Assembly (NCBI GenBank): GCA_021787595.1 | Contig: JAJYLQ010000019.1 | Location: 25,669 to 89,668, forward strand | Direction: 5' to 3' | Source of the DNA: Chloroflexota bacterium | GTDB taxonomy: Bacteria > Chloroflexota > Anaerolineae > Anaerolineales > Villigracilaceae | DNA: 64,000 bases | Shown here: piece by piece, positions 19,495-26,080 of the stretch | How the letters are laid out: every line of letters starts with the position of its first letter | Numbering within the stretch: the stretch's first letter is position 1 | Made by a program: the position numbers and the translations under genes | The notes under the pieces: generated by a model | The model's input: only the letters and a program-made list of their open reading frames with translations | Told to the model about the DNA's origin: nothing | The model's database searches: none

Positions 19495-20241
19495 TTATGC
19501 GCCGGGGACGAACTTCTTTTCCCATTCCGCGATGGCGGCTTTGATCGCGGCCTGCACCTGCGGGTCAGTCACTTCGCCCACGCCGGAAAATCTCTCCATT
19601 CCAACCATGACAATCACACTGCCTTGCGGCGATTCGATTAGCCGGATGCCGCGCTCGGCGAGCGATGTGCCGATCAGACTCTTTTGCAGGATGGAGTCAA
19701 TTTGCGCGACCATGCTGCTGGCGGACGCAGGCGGTTCATCCTTCGACGCGGGGGCGGGTGCGGCTGCAGCCGGCGCTGGCTTCGGCTGGGAAACGGAAGC
19801 CGCTGCCGGCGGAGGCTGCGTCGTCCCCGAAGGGGAACGCGGCGTTGACAGTGACGGCGTTTGCGCGGCGATGGGACGCGAAACAGTCTGCGGCGCGGCG
19901 GCCGGCCTGGCTTCGATCCACGGACGCATCGTCACCATCAAATCAATCAATCGCTTGCGTTGTTCGACTGTCAGCTGCGAAGTGTCCACGCGCTGGCCAT
20001 CGAGATCGAGCCGCGGCTGATTGTTATCGAGGCTGAGTTTGAGCAGGCTGTTATCAACGATGGGTGCGGGCGGGCTGGGAGGCGGCAGCGGCGCTTGAAT
20101 TGCCTCTTCGTTTGCTTCTTCCTTCTTGCGCCTTTTATAGCCCTGGCCGCGGCCCTCGAAGAGACCAAAGAAATAACCAAAGAACATCAATGCAAGGCCG
20201 ATGCCAATCAGTGCAAAAAGGGAAAGAGTGATTGGTTGCAT
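19495..20241 (-). CDS. Membrane-anchored proline/alanine-rich protein
   Basis: 248 residues: an N-terminal transmembrane helix (about 6-27), a basic patch (GYKRRKKEE), a soluble segment with RLDLDGQRVDTSQLTVEQRKRL, a long Pro/Ala/Ser linker (about 115-180), and a compact C-terminal domain (MVAQIDSILQKSL to the end). The last part has the look of a small conserved domain found C-terminally in Chloroflexota membrane-anchored proteins. No enzyme motif. It starts 3 bp after the mutM stop, so it is co-transcribed with mutM. Confidence 0.7.
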   Translation of the reverse strand: MQPITLSLFALIGIGLALMFFGYFFGLFEGRGQGYKRRKKEEANEEAIQAPLPPPSPPAPIVDNSLLKLSLDNNQPRLDLDGQRVDTSQLTVEQRKRLIDLMVTMRPWIEARPAAAPQTVSRPIAAQTPSLSTPRSPSGTTQPPPAAASVSQPKPAPAAAAPAPASKDEPPASASSMVAQIDSILQKSLIGTSLAERGIRLIESPQGSVIVMVGMERFSGVGEVTDPQVQAAIKAAIAEWEKKFVPGA

Positions 20242-20244
20242 GAC

Positions 20245-21105
20245 TTACTTCCTTTGACAATTCGGACAGAAGTGCGTGCTGCGCTGTCCGACAACGATCC
20301 TCTTGATCTTTGTTCCGCAGACCGGACATTTTTCACCGGTGCGTCCATAGACGCGGAAATGGTTTTGGAAATCTCCGCCGCGATAAACCCGGTCAATGCT
20401 GGCGCCGTTGCGGCGGATGCCTTCCCGCAAAACTTCCCGGATGGCATCATGCAATCGTTCGGCCTGCCTTTTTGTTACTGAATTCGATGATTTCAGCGGA
20501 TGCAATTTCGCCGTGTGCAGAGCTTCATCGGTATAGATATTGCCAAGCCCGGCGATGAAAGTTTGATCGAGAAGCAGGGGTTTGAGCTGGCGATGGCGCG
20601 ATACAAGCGCATTGTACAACCATTGCGGTGTAAAGTCATCGCTCAATGGTTCGGGGCCGAGTTTGCCCAGCACTTTCTCGATGTTATCTGTCAGCCAAAC
20701 GCGGCCGAACTTGCGCGTGTCATTGAAGACGAGGTACGTTTCCTTCACCCCAACCCCTCTCCCATGGGGAGAGGGGAAAGGGGCGAGGGTGAGAATCAAC
20801 CGGTCGTGTTTTTCTGCTTTTATTTTACCGTCTTTAATAACCAAATCTCCGCTCATGCGGAGATGGATGAGGAGATGGTAAGCCCTGCCTTGAGGCTCTC
20901 GAAGGGGTGTGAGTTGAATGTTCAGAAATTTTGCGCGGCGGCCAACGCTTTGAATGACTTGTCCTTGAATTTGTTCTCTGAATTTTTTTGCGGATGGCAT
21001 GGCCAGCGTCCGCGCCCAGCGGACATCGGCTTCGAGGATTGTTTTGCCGACGAGTTCGGGGCGCAGCGTCCGCGCGATGGTTTCGACTTCGGGAAGTTCA
21101 GGCAT
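20245..21105 (-). CDS. mutM: Formamidopyrimidine-DNA glycosylase
   Basis: 286 residues. A bifunctional glycosylase/AP lyase that removes 8-oxoguanine and formamidopyrimidines. Mature N-terminus PELPEVE, with Pro2 as the nucleophile and Glu3 as catalytic residue; central HLRMSGDL (81-88); FNDTRKFGRV; GLGNIYTDEALH (helix-2-turn-helix); and a C-terminal zinc finger CPVC...CPNC. Everything needed for catalysis is present. Oddity: residues about 108-122 (APFPSPHGRGVGVKE) replace the usual short DDG-type beta turn before LVFNDTRKF and are encoded by a dispersed palindromic repeat (20745-20793). Confidence 0.95.
   Translation of the reverse strand: MPELPEVETIARTLRPELVGKTILEADVRWARTLAMPSAKKFREQIQGQVIQSVGRRAKFLNIQLTPLREPQGRAYHLLIHLRMSGDLVIKDGKIKAEKHDRLILTLAPFPSPHGRGVGVKETYLVFNDTRKFGRVWLTDNIEKVLGKLGPEPLSDDFTPQWLYNALVSRHRQLKPLLLDQTFIAGLGNIYTDEALHTAKLHPLKSSNSVTKRQAERLHDAIREVLREGIRRNGASIDRVYRGGDFQNHFRVYGRTGEKCPVCGTKIKRIVVGQRSTHFCPNCQRK
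20745..20793. repeat. CCCTCACCCC-family palindromic repeat inside mutM
   Basis: TTCACCCCAACCCCTCTCCC leads into ATGGGGAGAGGGG and ends CGAGGGTGAG. Core CCCCTCTCCC/GGGGAGAGGGG forms a hairpin. It is read in frame as about 15 residues of MutM. Confidence 0.85.
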
Positions 21106-21110
21106 GAGTT

Positions 21111-21182
21111 AAGTATCAGGTGTCAAGTGCCGCGTGTCAAGTAGGGATGAAACTCGATACCTGACACGTGACACTTGAACAC
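21111..21182. repeat. Palindromic repeat of the GTGTCAAGTG/CACTTGACAC type
   Basis: CAAGTGCCGCGTGTCAAG (from 21124) is nearly the inverse of 21156-21180 (about 15 of 18 positions). It fills the prs-mutM gap. Confidence 0.5.
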
Positions 21183-21184
21183 TT

Positions 21185-22180
21185 TTACTCGTTGAACATC
21201 TCTCCCACGCTCCGGCCTTCGTGAGCGCGTTTGATGACTTCGCCCAATAATTCTGCCACAGACAGGATTGTGATGCGGCCTTTCAGATATTTCATTTTCT
21301 CTTCGGGAACTGGAACCGAATCGGTTGTGATGATGTGTTTGATGGGCAGATCTGCCAGCCGCTCTGCCGCGTCGCGCGAAAGAATCGGGTGGACGAAAGC
21401 CAGGTAAATATCCTGTGCGCCGTTTTGTCTGACGATGTTTACAGCCTGCGCGATGGAGCCTCCGGTGTTCACTTCATCATCCACGATCAGAACGTCGCGG
21501 CCCTTTACTTCACCGATCAAAGTCAAAGCTTCAGCCTTCGCGTCATTTCCCGAACGGCGCTTTTCGATGAACGCGATGGGCGTATCCAGATCCGCAGCGT
21601 AGTTGCGGCCTTTTTTGGCAAAGCCCAGATCCGTCGCGACCACGACCGGGTCCTTCAACTGCGACCAGATCGTCATCTTGAGATGTTCGGTGATCGTGTG
21701 GGATGCGGTCAACACATCGCCGGGGACCGAGAAGAAGCCCTGGATCTGTCCCGCGTGCGGGTCGAGAGTCATGTAACGGTCTGCTCCGGCGACTTCGATC
21801 ATGTCGGCCACCAGCCGCGCCGAGATCGGGACGCGCGGCTGGTCTTTTTTATCCGAGCGCCCGTAGGCGAGGTAGGGAACGACCGCGGTGATGCGCGCGG
21901 CGGAATCGAGCCGCAGGGTTTGAATGGTGATCAACAATTCCATCAGGTTGCGATGCACGGGTGACGCGGTGTGCTGGATTACATACACATCCTGGCCGCG
22001 CACGCTCTTATCGAGTTTGATGAACAGATTTTCATTGGGGAATTCGATGACCTCGTGTCCGCACAAGGGGGAGCCCAGATATTTTGAAATTTTACCTGCC
22101 AGTTCGGGCGAGCCGGTACCGGAAAAAAGTTTGATCTCCCCGTAGACTTTCATTTCGTGCTGGTGATAATGAGTGCTCAT
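21185..22180 (-). CDS. prs: Ribose-phosphate pyrophosphokinase
   Basis: 331 residues. Makes PRPP from ribose 5-phosphate and ATP for nucleotide, His and Trp synthesis. Visible: IKLFSGTGSPELAGKISKYLG (near the N-terminus), the ATP-binding region AVVPYLAYGRSDKKDQPR, TLDPHAGQIQGFF and the PRPP-binding loop VLIVDDEVNTGGSI. The variant VVATDLGFAKKGRNYA replaces the common DxGGxxRA. This is a normal class I-like length with about 10 extra N-terminal residues; the ATG at 22180 is preceded by GGAGG and overlaps the upstream GNAT stop by ATGA. An internal Met10 is an alternative start. Confidence 0.93.
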   Translation of the reverse strand: MSTHYHQHEMKVYGEIKLFSGTGSPELAGKISKYLGSPLCGHEVIEFPNENLFIKLDKSVRGQDVYVIQHTASPVHRNLMELLITIQTLRLDSAARITAVVPYLAYGRSDKKDQPRVPISARLVADMIEVAGADRYMTLDPHAGQIQGFFSVPGDVLTASHTITEHLKMTIWSQLKDPVVVATDLGFAKKGRNYAADLDTPIAFIEKRRSGNDAKAEALTLIGEVKGRDVLIVDDEVNTGGSIAQAVNIVRQNGAQDIYLAFVHPILSRDAAERLADLPIKHIITTDSVPVPEEKMKYLKGRITILSVAELLGEVIKRAHEGRSVGEMFNE

Positions 22181-22725
22181 TTACCCTCCGGGCGTGCGTC
22201 CCATTCCGAACGCAAAACGCTCATAACATAATCGTTAGCATACTTACCATGCCTGTAAACAGCCTCGCGCAATGTGCCCTCCAAAATAAAACCCGCTTTT
22301 TCATAAGCGCGTAGGGCGCGCGGGTTGGTTGAATAGACTCGCAAATAAATGCGGTTCAGGTTCAATGTTTCAAAACCATGCTGCAACAATAATTGCATTG
22401 TCTCGGTGCCATAACCTTGATTCCATACCGATTTATCGCCGATCATGATTCCAAGTTCGCCGGCGCGATGCGTCCATTCGATATTGAAGAAACTGCAATT
22501 GCCGATCAGTTTCCAGTCTTTGTCCTCCTTTATTTCGATTGCCATTGGCTTCTCGTGCGGATCGCGGCTTCCAACACCTTCGAACCATTTCTCCTCATCG
22601 CTCATGGACATGGGCAAATAGATCGCCAGGCCCTCCGTGACTTCGGGGTCGTTGATCCACTCGTAAAACTTTGGAATGTCGCGTTTCTCCACGCCGCGCA
22701 AGCGGATGCGTTTGCCATAGATCAT
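22177..22725 (-). CDS. GNAT-family N-acetyltransferase (RimJ/RimL type)
   Basis: 182 residues with a full Acetyltransf_3-type domain: GKRIRLRGVEKRDIPKFYEW at the N-terminus, GIMIGDKSVWNQGYGTE (acetyl-CoA loop) and LRVYSTNPRALRAYEKAGF at the C-terminal end. Such enzymes acetylate ribosomal protein N-termini, amino acids or antibiotics; the substrate here cannot be told. It overlaps both neighbours (meaB and prs) by ATGA, so it is translationally coupled within the run. Confidence 0.87.
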   Translation of the reverse strand: MIYGKRIRLRGVEKRDIPKFYEWINDPEVTEGLAIYLPMSMSDEEKWFEGVGSRDPHEKPMAIEIKEDKDWKLIGNCSFFNIEWTHRAGELGIMIGDKSVWNQGYGTETMQLLLQHGFETLNLNRIYLRVYSTNPRALRAYEKAGFILEGTLREAVYRHGKYANDYVMSVLRSEWDARPEGK

Positions 22726-23735
22726 TTCGCCCTCCCATTTGTCAGCAGCTTGACCGCTTCACCCGGTGACAAACTTCTTTCGAAAACCTGGCGCATGACT
22801 TCATCGTAACGCGTTTGCGGGACACGCTCGCGGAATTGACTCATCAGTCTCTCTTGCAGCGCCGTCTCCATCTCGGACTCGAGGCGGGCGCGCTCACGAA
22901 CGGCCCAATCTCCGCTGACGCGTAGATGCTCGGCGTGCTTCGCGATTTGCCCGGCCAGTTCAGCGATTCCATTTCCTTCGGTTGCGATGGTTTTGATGAT
23001 CGGAGGAATCCACATGTTGCCCTCACCCCCACCCCCTCTCCCAACGGGAGAGGGGCGCAGGGGTGAGGGGACACCGTGATGCAAATAAACTCTTTGTGTT
23101 GGATGCGCCATCTCCAGCATGGACTTGAGCGCCTTCTCGGTATTTTCCACGCCGGGGCGGTCCGCTTTGTTTACGACCAGGATGTCTGCAATTTCGAGGA
23201 TGCCGGCTTTGATGGCCTGGATATCGTCGCCGAGTCCGGGCGCTTCCACCACCAGCGTGGTATGGGCCAATCGGGCGATGTCCACTTCACTTTGTCCCGC
23301 GCCGACCGTTTCGATCATGACCACATCGTAACCTGCCGCGTCGAAGACTTGCGCCATGCCCGCAGTCGCTTGCGCCAATCCGCCGAGCGAGCCGCGCGAG
23401 GCCATCGAACGGATGAACACGCCGTCGTCGCCGCTCAAATCCTTCATGCGGACACGGTCGCCCAACACCGCGCCGCCCGTGAATGGACTCGATGGATCCA
23501 CAGCGACAATCGCAACGCGTTTGTTCTGCGTTCGGAAATGCAACGCGAGTTGATTGACCAGCGACGATTTGCCTGTGCCCGGCGCGCCGGTCACGCCGAT
23601 GAGGTGTGCCTTGCCCGTGCGCGGAAAAAGCGAATCCAGCGCGGCGCGGCCATCGGGCGTGTCGTTTTCGATTTGAGTCAGCAGGCGCGCCAGCGCGAGA
23701 CGGTCACCGTTCAAAACTGAATCTATCAAAGTCAT
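22722..23735 (-). CDS. meaB: Methylmalonyl-CoA mutase-associated GTPase MeaB
   Basis: 337 residues from the ATG at 23735. A G3E-family GTPase chaperone that guards and loads adenosylcobalamin in methylmalonyl-CoA-type mutases. P-loop GAPGTGKSS (50-58), VAVDPSSPFTGGAVLGDRVRM, the switch-region IETVGAGQSE (141-150), LVVNKAD (187-193). About 20 residues (221-240, GVPSPLRPSPVGRGGGGEGN) are extra relative to the usual junction before WIPPI and are encoded by a dispersed repeat. The gene lies downstream of a cobalamin-binding mutase subunit on the same strand, matching its role. The large catalytic mutase subunit is not in the window. Confidence 0.92.
   Translation of the reverse strand: MTLIDSVLNGDRLALARLLTQIENDTPDGRAALDSLFPRTGKAHLIGVTGAPGTGKSSLVNQLALHFRTQNKRVAIVAVDPSSPFTGGAVLGDRVRMKDLSGDDGVFIRSMASRGSLGGLAQATAGMAQVFDAAGYDVVMIETVGAGQSEVDIARLAHTTLVVEAPGLGDDIQAIKAGILEIADILVVNKADRPGVENTEKALKSMLEMAHPTQRVYLHHGVPSPLRPSPVGRGGGGEGNMWIPPIIKTIATEGNGIAELAGQIAKHAEHLRVSGDWAVRERARLESEMETALQERLMSQFRERVPQTRYDEVMRQVFERSLSPGEAVKLLTNGRAK
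23020..23069. repeat. CCCTCACCCC-family palindromic repeat inside meaB
   Basis: Begins CCCTCACCCCCACCCCCTCT and ends GGGGTGAGGG; the core CCCTCTCCC/GGGAGAGGG flanks a short AAC loop. It is read in frame by meaB. Confidence 0.87.
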
Positions 23736-23743
23736 AAATCCAT

Positions 23744-23842
23744 TCACCACAGATAAACACAGACCCTGAACCCTCAAGGAGCAAATGGCATAGGGCGTCG
23801 AACGCGGATTCTTTATGCCAGGAATTCACGTTTATCTGTGTC
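23744..23842. repeat. Inverted repeat of the CACAGATAAACACAG type
   Basis: CACAGATAAA (23748-23757) pairs exactly with TTTATCTGTG (23831-23840). It occupies the gap between the B12-binding subunit and meaB. Confidence 0.5.
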
Positions 23843-23851
23843 CGCATGCGG

Positions 23852-24295
23852 CTATTTCTCCGAAATCGAATTTCGAATATCCTTCACGATATCTTCCGTC
23901 GAAGCGCCGGGGCCGTACACGCCGCTGATGCCCAGTTCCATCAAACGCGGAATATCCTCATCCGGCACGATGCCGCCGATGAATACTCTGACACGCGTCT
24001 GCCCGTTGGCCTTCAATAATTCCATGATGCGCGGCGCCAGCGCCATGTGCGCGCCGGATAGAATCGAAAGTCCCACCACATCCACATCCTCCTGCAAAGC
24101 GGCTTCAGCGATCATTTCGGGGGTTTGGCGCAGGCCGGTGTAGATCACTTCCATGCCGGCATCGCGCAGCGCGCGCGCCACCACTTTTGCGCCGCGGTCG
24201 TGCCCGTCGAGGCCGGGCTTGGCCACCAGCACGCGGATCTTCTTATCGCTCGAAGTGGTTTGCTCGCCTGCCCCATGTTTTCCAGGGTTGACCAT
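23852..24295 (-). CDS. Cobalamin-binding subunit of a methylmalonyl-CoA-mutase-type enzyme
   Basis: 147 residues, a stand-alone B12-binding domain. The cobalamin signature D-x-H-x-x-G is present as [10 protein letters not shown] (D30, H32, G35), followed by [11 protein letters not shown] and [11 protein letters not shown], the standard phosphate and nucleotide-loop contacts. Small subunits like this combine with a separate catalytic alpha subunit (methylmalonyl-, ethylmalonyl- or isobutyryl-CoA mutases). The start ATG is preceded by GGAGGAAAA, and a TATAAT (minus strand, 24328-24323) lies just upstream. Downstream meaB supports the mutase role. Which acyl-CoA is used cannot be told without the large subunit. 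Confidence 0.9.
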   Translation of the reverse strand: MVNPGKHGAGEQTTSSDKKIRVLVAKPGLDGHDRGAKVVARALRDAGMEVIYTGLRQTPEMIAEAALQEDVDVVGLSILSGAHMALAPRIMELLKANGQTRVRVFIGGIVPDEDIPRLMELGISGVYGPGASTEDIVKDIRNSISEK

Positions 24296-24441
24296 TTTTC
24301 CTCCGCGGGTGAATTCGCTGAAATTATACTATGCCGCTTAAAGCCTCCATCGTTGATGAATAACCCGAATGTAACGAATCCCATTCTGCAATTCATCTGC
24401 AATTCTGGTGATTTTCCAGGCGGCGGTTCAAAATTAAAATA

Positions 24442-24450
24442 TGCTATACT
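24442..24450 (+). promoter_or_regulatory. Extended -10 promoter for the MutL/DUF6754 operon, probably leaderless
   Basis: TGC-TATACT fits an extended -10. It ends seven bases before the ATG at 24457, so transcription would start at or next to the start codon. No Shine-Dalgarno sequence precedes that ATG. Confidence 0.55.
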
Positions 24451-24456
24451 CTTATT

Positions 24457-24735
24457 ATGCAAAACCCTGACGGGCAGGCATCGTGGCATACGGGCCACCT
24501 ACAGCCGCGCGAACACTGGCTTCAATGGGCTGAAACGTTGCACCGTTATCAACTTGATGGGATTGCATCCTGGTTCCTTGATGCCGGCAGGCCGCTGGCT
24601 CTGCTCTCCGCGCAGCTGCTTTATTTCGGGCGTCCGTTTCTTGGACAAGGCGTTGAGTCGCTCGCCCGTATGCTCGAATCAGACGATGAAGCGCGCGCCT
24701 TCGCTTCGTTCCTCGATGGGGAATCTTTCTCATGA
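24457..24735 (+). CDS. Small protein heading the MutL/DUF6754 operon
   Basis: 92 residues, no recognised family. Trp- and Leu-rich: HWLQWAETLHRYQLDGIASW in the first half, then a moderately hydrophobic stretch (about 44-65, GRPLALLSAQLLYFGRPFL) that could be membrane-associated, and an acidic C-terminus (ARMLESDDEARAF). It is accepted as a gene because it overlaps the next one by ATGA and sits directly behind an extended -10. No function can be assigned. It may be an adaptor for the membrane proteins that follow. Confidence 0.7.
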   Translation: MQNPDGQASWHTGHLQPREHWLQWAETLHRYQLDGIASWFLDAGRPLALLSAQLLYFGRPFLGQGVESLARMLESDDEARAFASFLDGESFS

Positions 24736-25469
24736 ACCTGATTGGACTCGGCGTCGTCGGCTTTTCTGCCATTCTCCTTCTGGCTCTTTCACTTATTAAA
24801 CGTAAATCACCAGTCAATTTGCGCTCCATCCCCGCGCTGTCGAAGTTGTACCGCGCCTTTGGCTTGAGCGTCGAAGACGGAACACGGCTTTTTGTCGGGC
24901 TGGGAAATACCAGCTTGTTGACGCCGTCGGCGGGCGCGCCGCTGGCAGGTCTGGGAATGCTGCGCCACCTCGCGGAACGGACCTCGCTCAGCGACAATCC
25001 GCCGATTGCGGCTTCCGGCGATTCTGCGCTGGCGCTGCTCGCACAGGATACGCTCGAAGCCGGTTATAAAGCCGCGGGCGCGGGAGAGTTTTATCAACCA
25101 ACGACTGGACGTTTGACCGGCCTGACTCCTTTTTCGTCGGCGGCAGGAACGATCCCGATCCTGTTCGATGAAAATGTTTCGGCCAGCATTTTGATCGGCC
25201 ACTTTGGCGTGGAGTCTGCGTTGATTGCCGATGCCGCAGACCGCGAGAATGAATTTCTGCTCGGCTCCAGCGATGACCTTTCGGCGCAGGCCGCGTTGTT
25301 TGCGTCCGCGCCCGAAGCGCTGATCGGCGAGGAACTTTTTGCGACCGGCGCGTATTTGGGAGCGACTGCTTCGCATGAAGCCAGTCTGACGGTCCAGGAC
25401 ATTTTGCGCTGGGCCATCATTTTGATTTTGCTCGCGGGTGCGGCTTTGAAATTTTTGGGGATCACCTGA
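24732..25469 (+). CDS. DUF6754-type membrane protein
   Basis: 245 residues with an N-terminal transmembrane helix (about 3-22) and a C-terminal one (about 222-242). The middle is a soluble domain with repeated small-residue motifs: GLGNTSLLTPSAGAPLAG, ASGDSALALLAQDTLEAGY, NVSASILIGHFGVESALI and ALIGEELFATGAYLG. This matches my recollection of DUF6754, a family common in Chloroflexota membrane operons with no known activity. Start and stop both overlap the neighbours (ATGA, and TGATG-type at 25469). Confidence 0.7.
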   Translation: MNLIGLGVVGFSAILLLALSLIKRKSPVNLRSIPALSKLYRAFGLSVEDGTRLFVGLGNTSLLTPSAGAPLAGLGMLRHLAERTSLSDNPPIAASGDSALALLAQDTLEAGYKAAGAGEFYQPTTGRLTGLTPFSSAAGTIPILFDENVSASILIGHFGVESALIADAADRENEFLLGSSDDLSAQAALFASAPEALIGEELFATGAYLGATASHEASLTVQDILRWAIILILLAGAALKFLGIT

Positions 25470-26080
25470 TGCGTTACGTTGCGCTTGTCCTTGCAATTCT
25501 CACCGGGCTGATCGTTCTCGTCGGATATTTCGTCCCGGCATTGGCTCCGGTTCAAGATATGTTGTTGACTTGGTCCATTATTTTGGCGGGAACGGCTACG
25601 CTGGTTGGCGTGTTCAATTTAATCCTTGTTCATGGGACAAAAGTCACGAAGCGCGAGAAGGGCAGCATTTATAGTGCGTTGTTATTGTTCTGCCTGTTCG
25701 CGGCATTTATTTTCGGGCTTGCGCTTGGCCCCGATCATCCTGACATCCGTTTACTGGTGGATGTGGTCATCGTTCCGGTCGAAGCAACTTTGATGGCCTT
25801 ACTGGCTGTCACGCTTCTTTACGCAAGCATCCGTCTTTTGCGGCGCCGCGCCAATGTGATGAGCGTGGTTTTTATTCTCACTGCTGTGTTGATGCTGTTT
25901 GCTTCTGCAACGCTGCCGTTTGGCGAGATCGGCCCGTTGAATGATTTTCTCCGGCCATGGTTTCAACACGTGCTGGCATTGGGCGGAGCGCGCGGTATTT
26001 TGATCGGCGTTGCGCTCGGCACACTGACGACCGGCCTGCGCGTGCTGTTCGGCGCGGATCGTCCGTATGGCGGCAAATAA
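25469..26080 (+). CDS. Five- to six-helix membrane protein of the MutL/DUF6754 operon
   Basis: 203 residues, almost entirely hydrophobic helices (about 4-26, 34-54, 66-85, 97-120, 128-147, 170-188), with short basic loops (GTKVTKREKGS, RLLRRRAN). No transporter signature or catalytic residues are visible. It overlaps the DUF6754 gene upstream and the Zn-ribbon gene downstream (TAATG), so it is likely part of one membrane assembly. Confidence 0.7.
   Translation: MRYVALVLAILTGLIVLVGYFVPALAPVQDMLLTWSIILAGTATLVGVFNLILVHGTKVTKREKGSIYSALLLFCLFAAFIFGLALGPDHPDIRLLVDVVIVPVEATLMALLAVTLLYASIRLLRRRANVMSVVFILTAVLMLFASATLPFGEIGPLNDFLRPWFQHVLALGGARGILIGVALGTLTTGLRVLFGADRPYGGK

Noticed and set aside
19460..20020. 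Plus-strand Ala/Gly-rich open frame opposite the membrane-anchored protein
   Set aside because: Low-complexity reverse reading of a Pro/Ala-rich linker.
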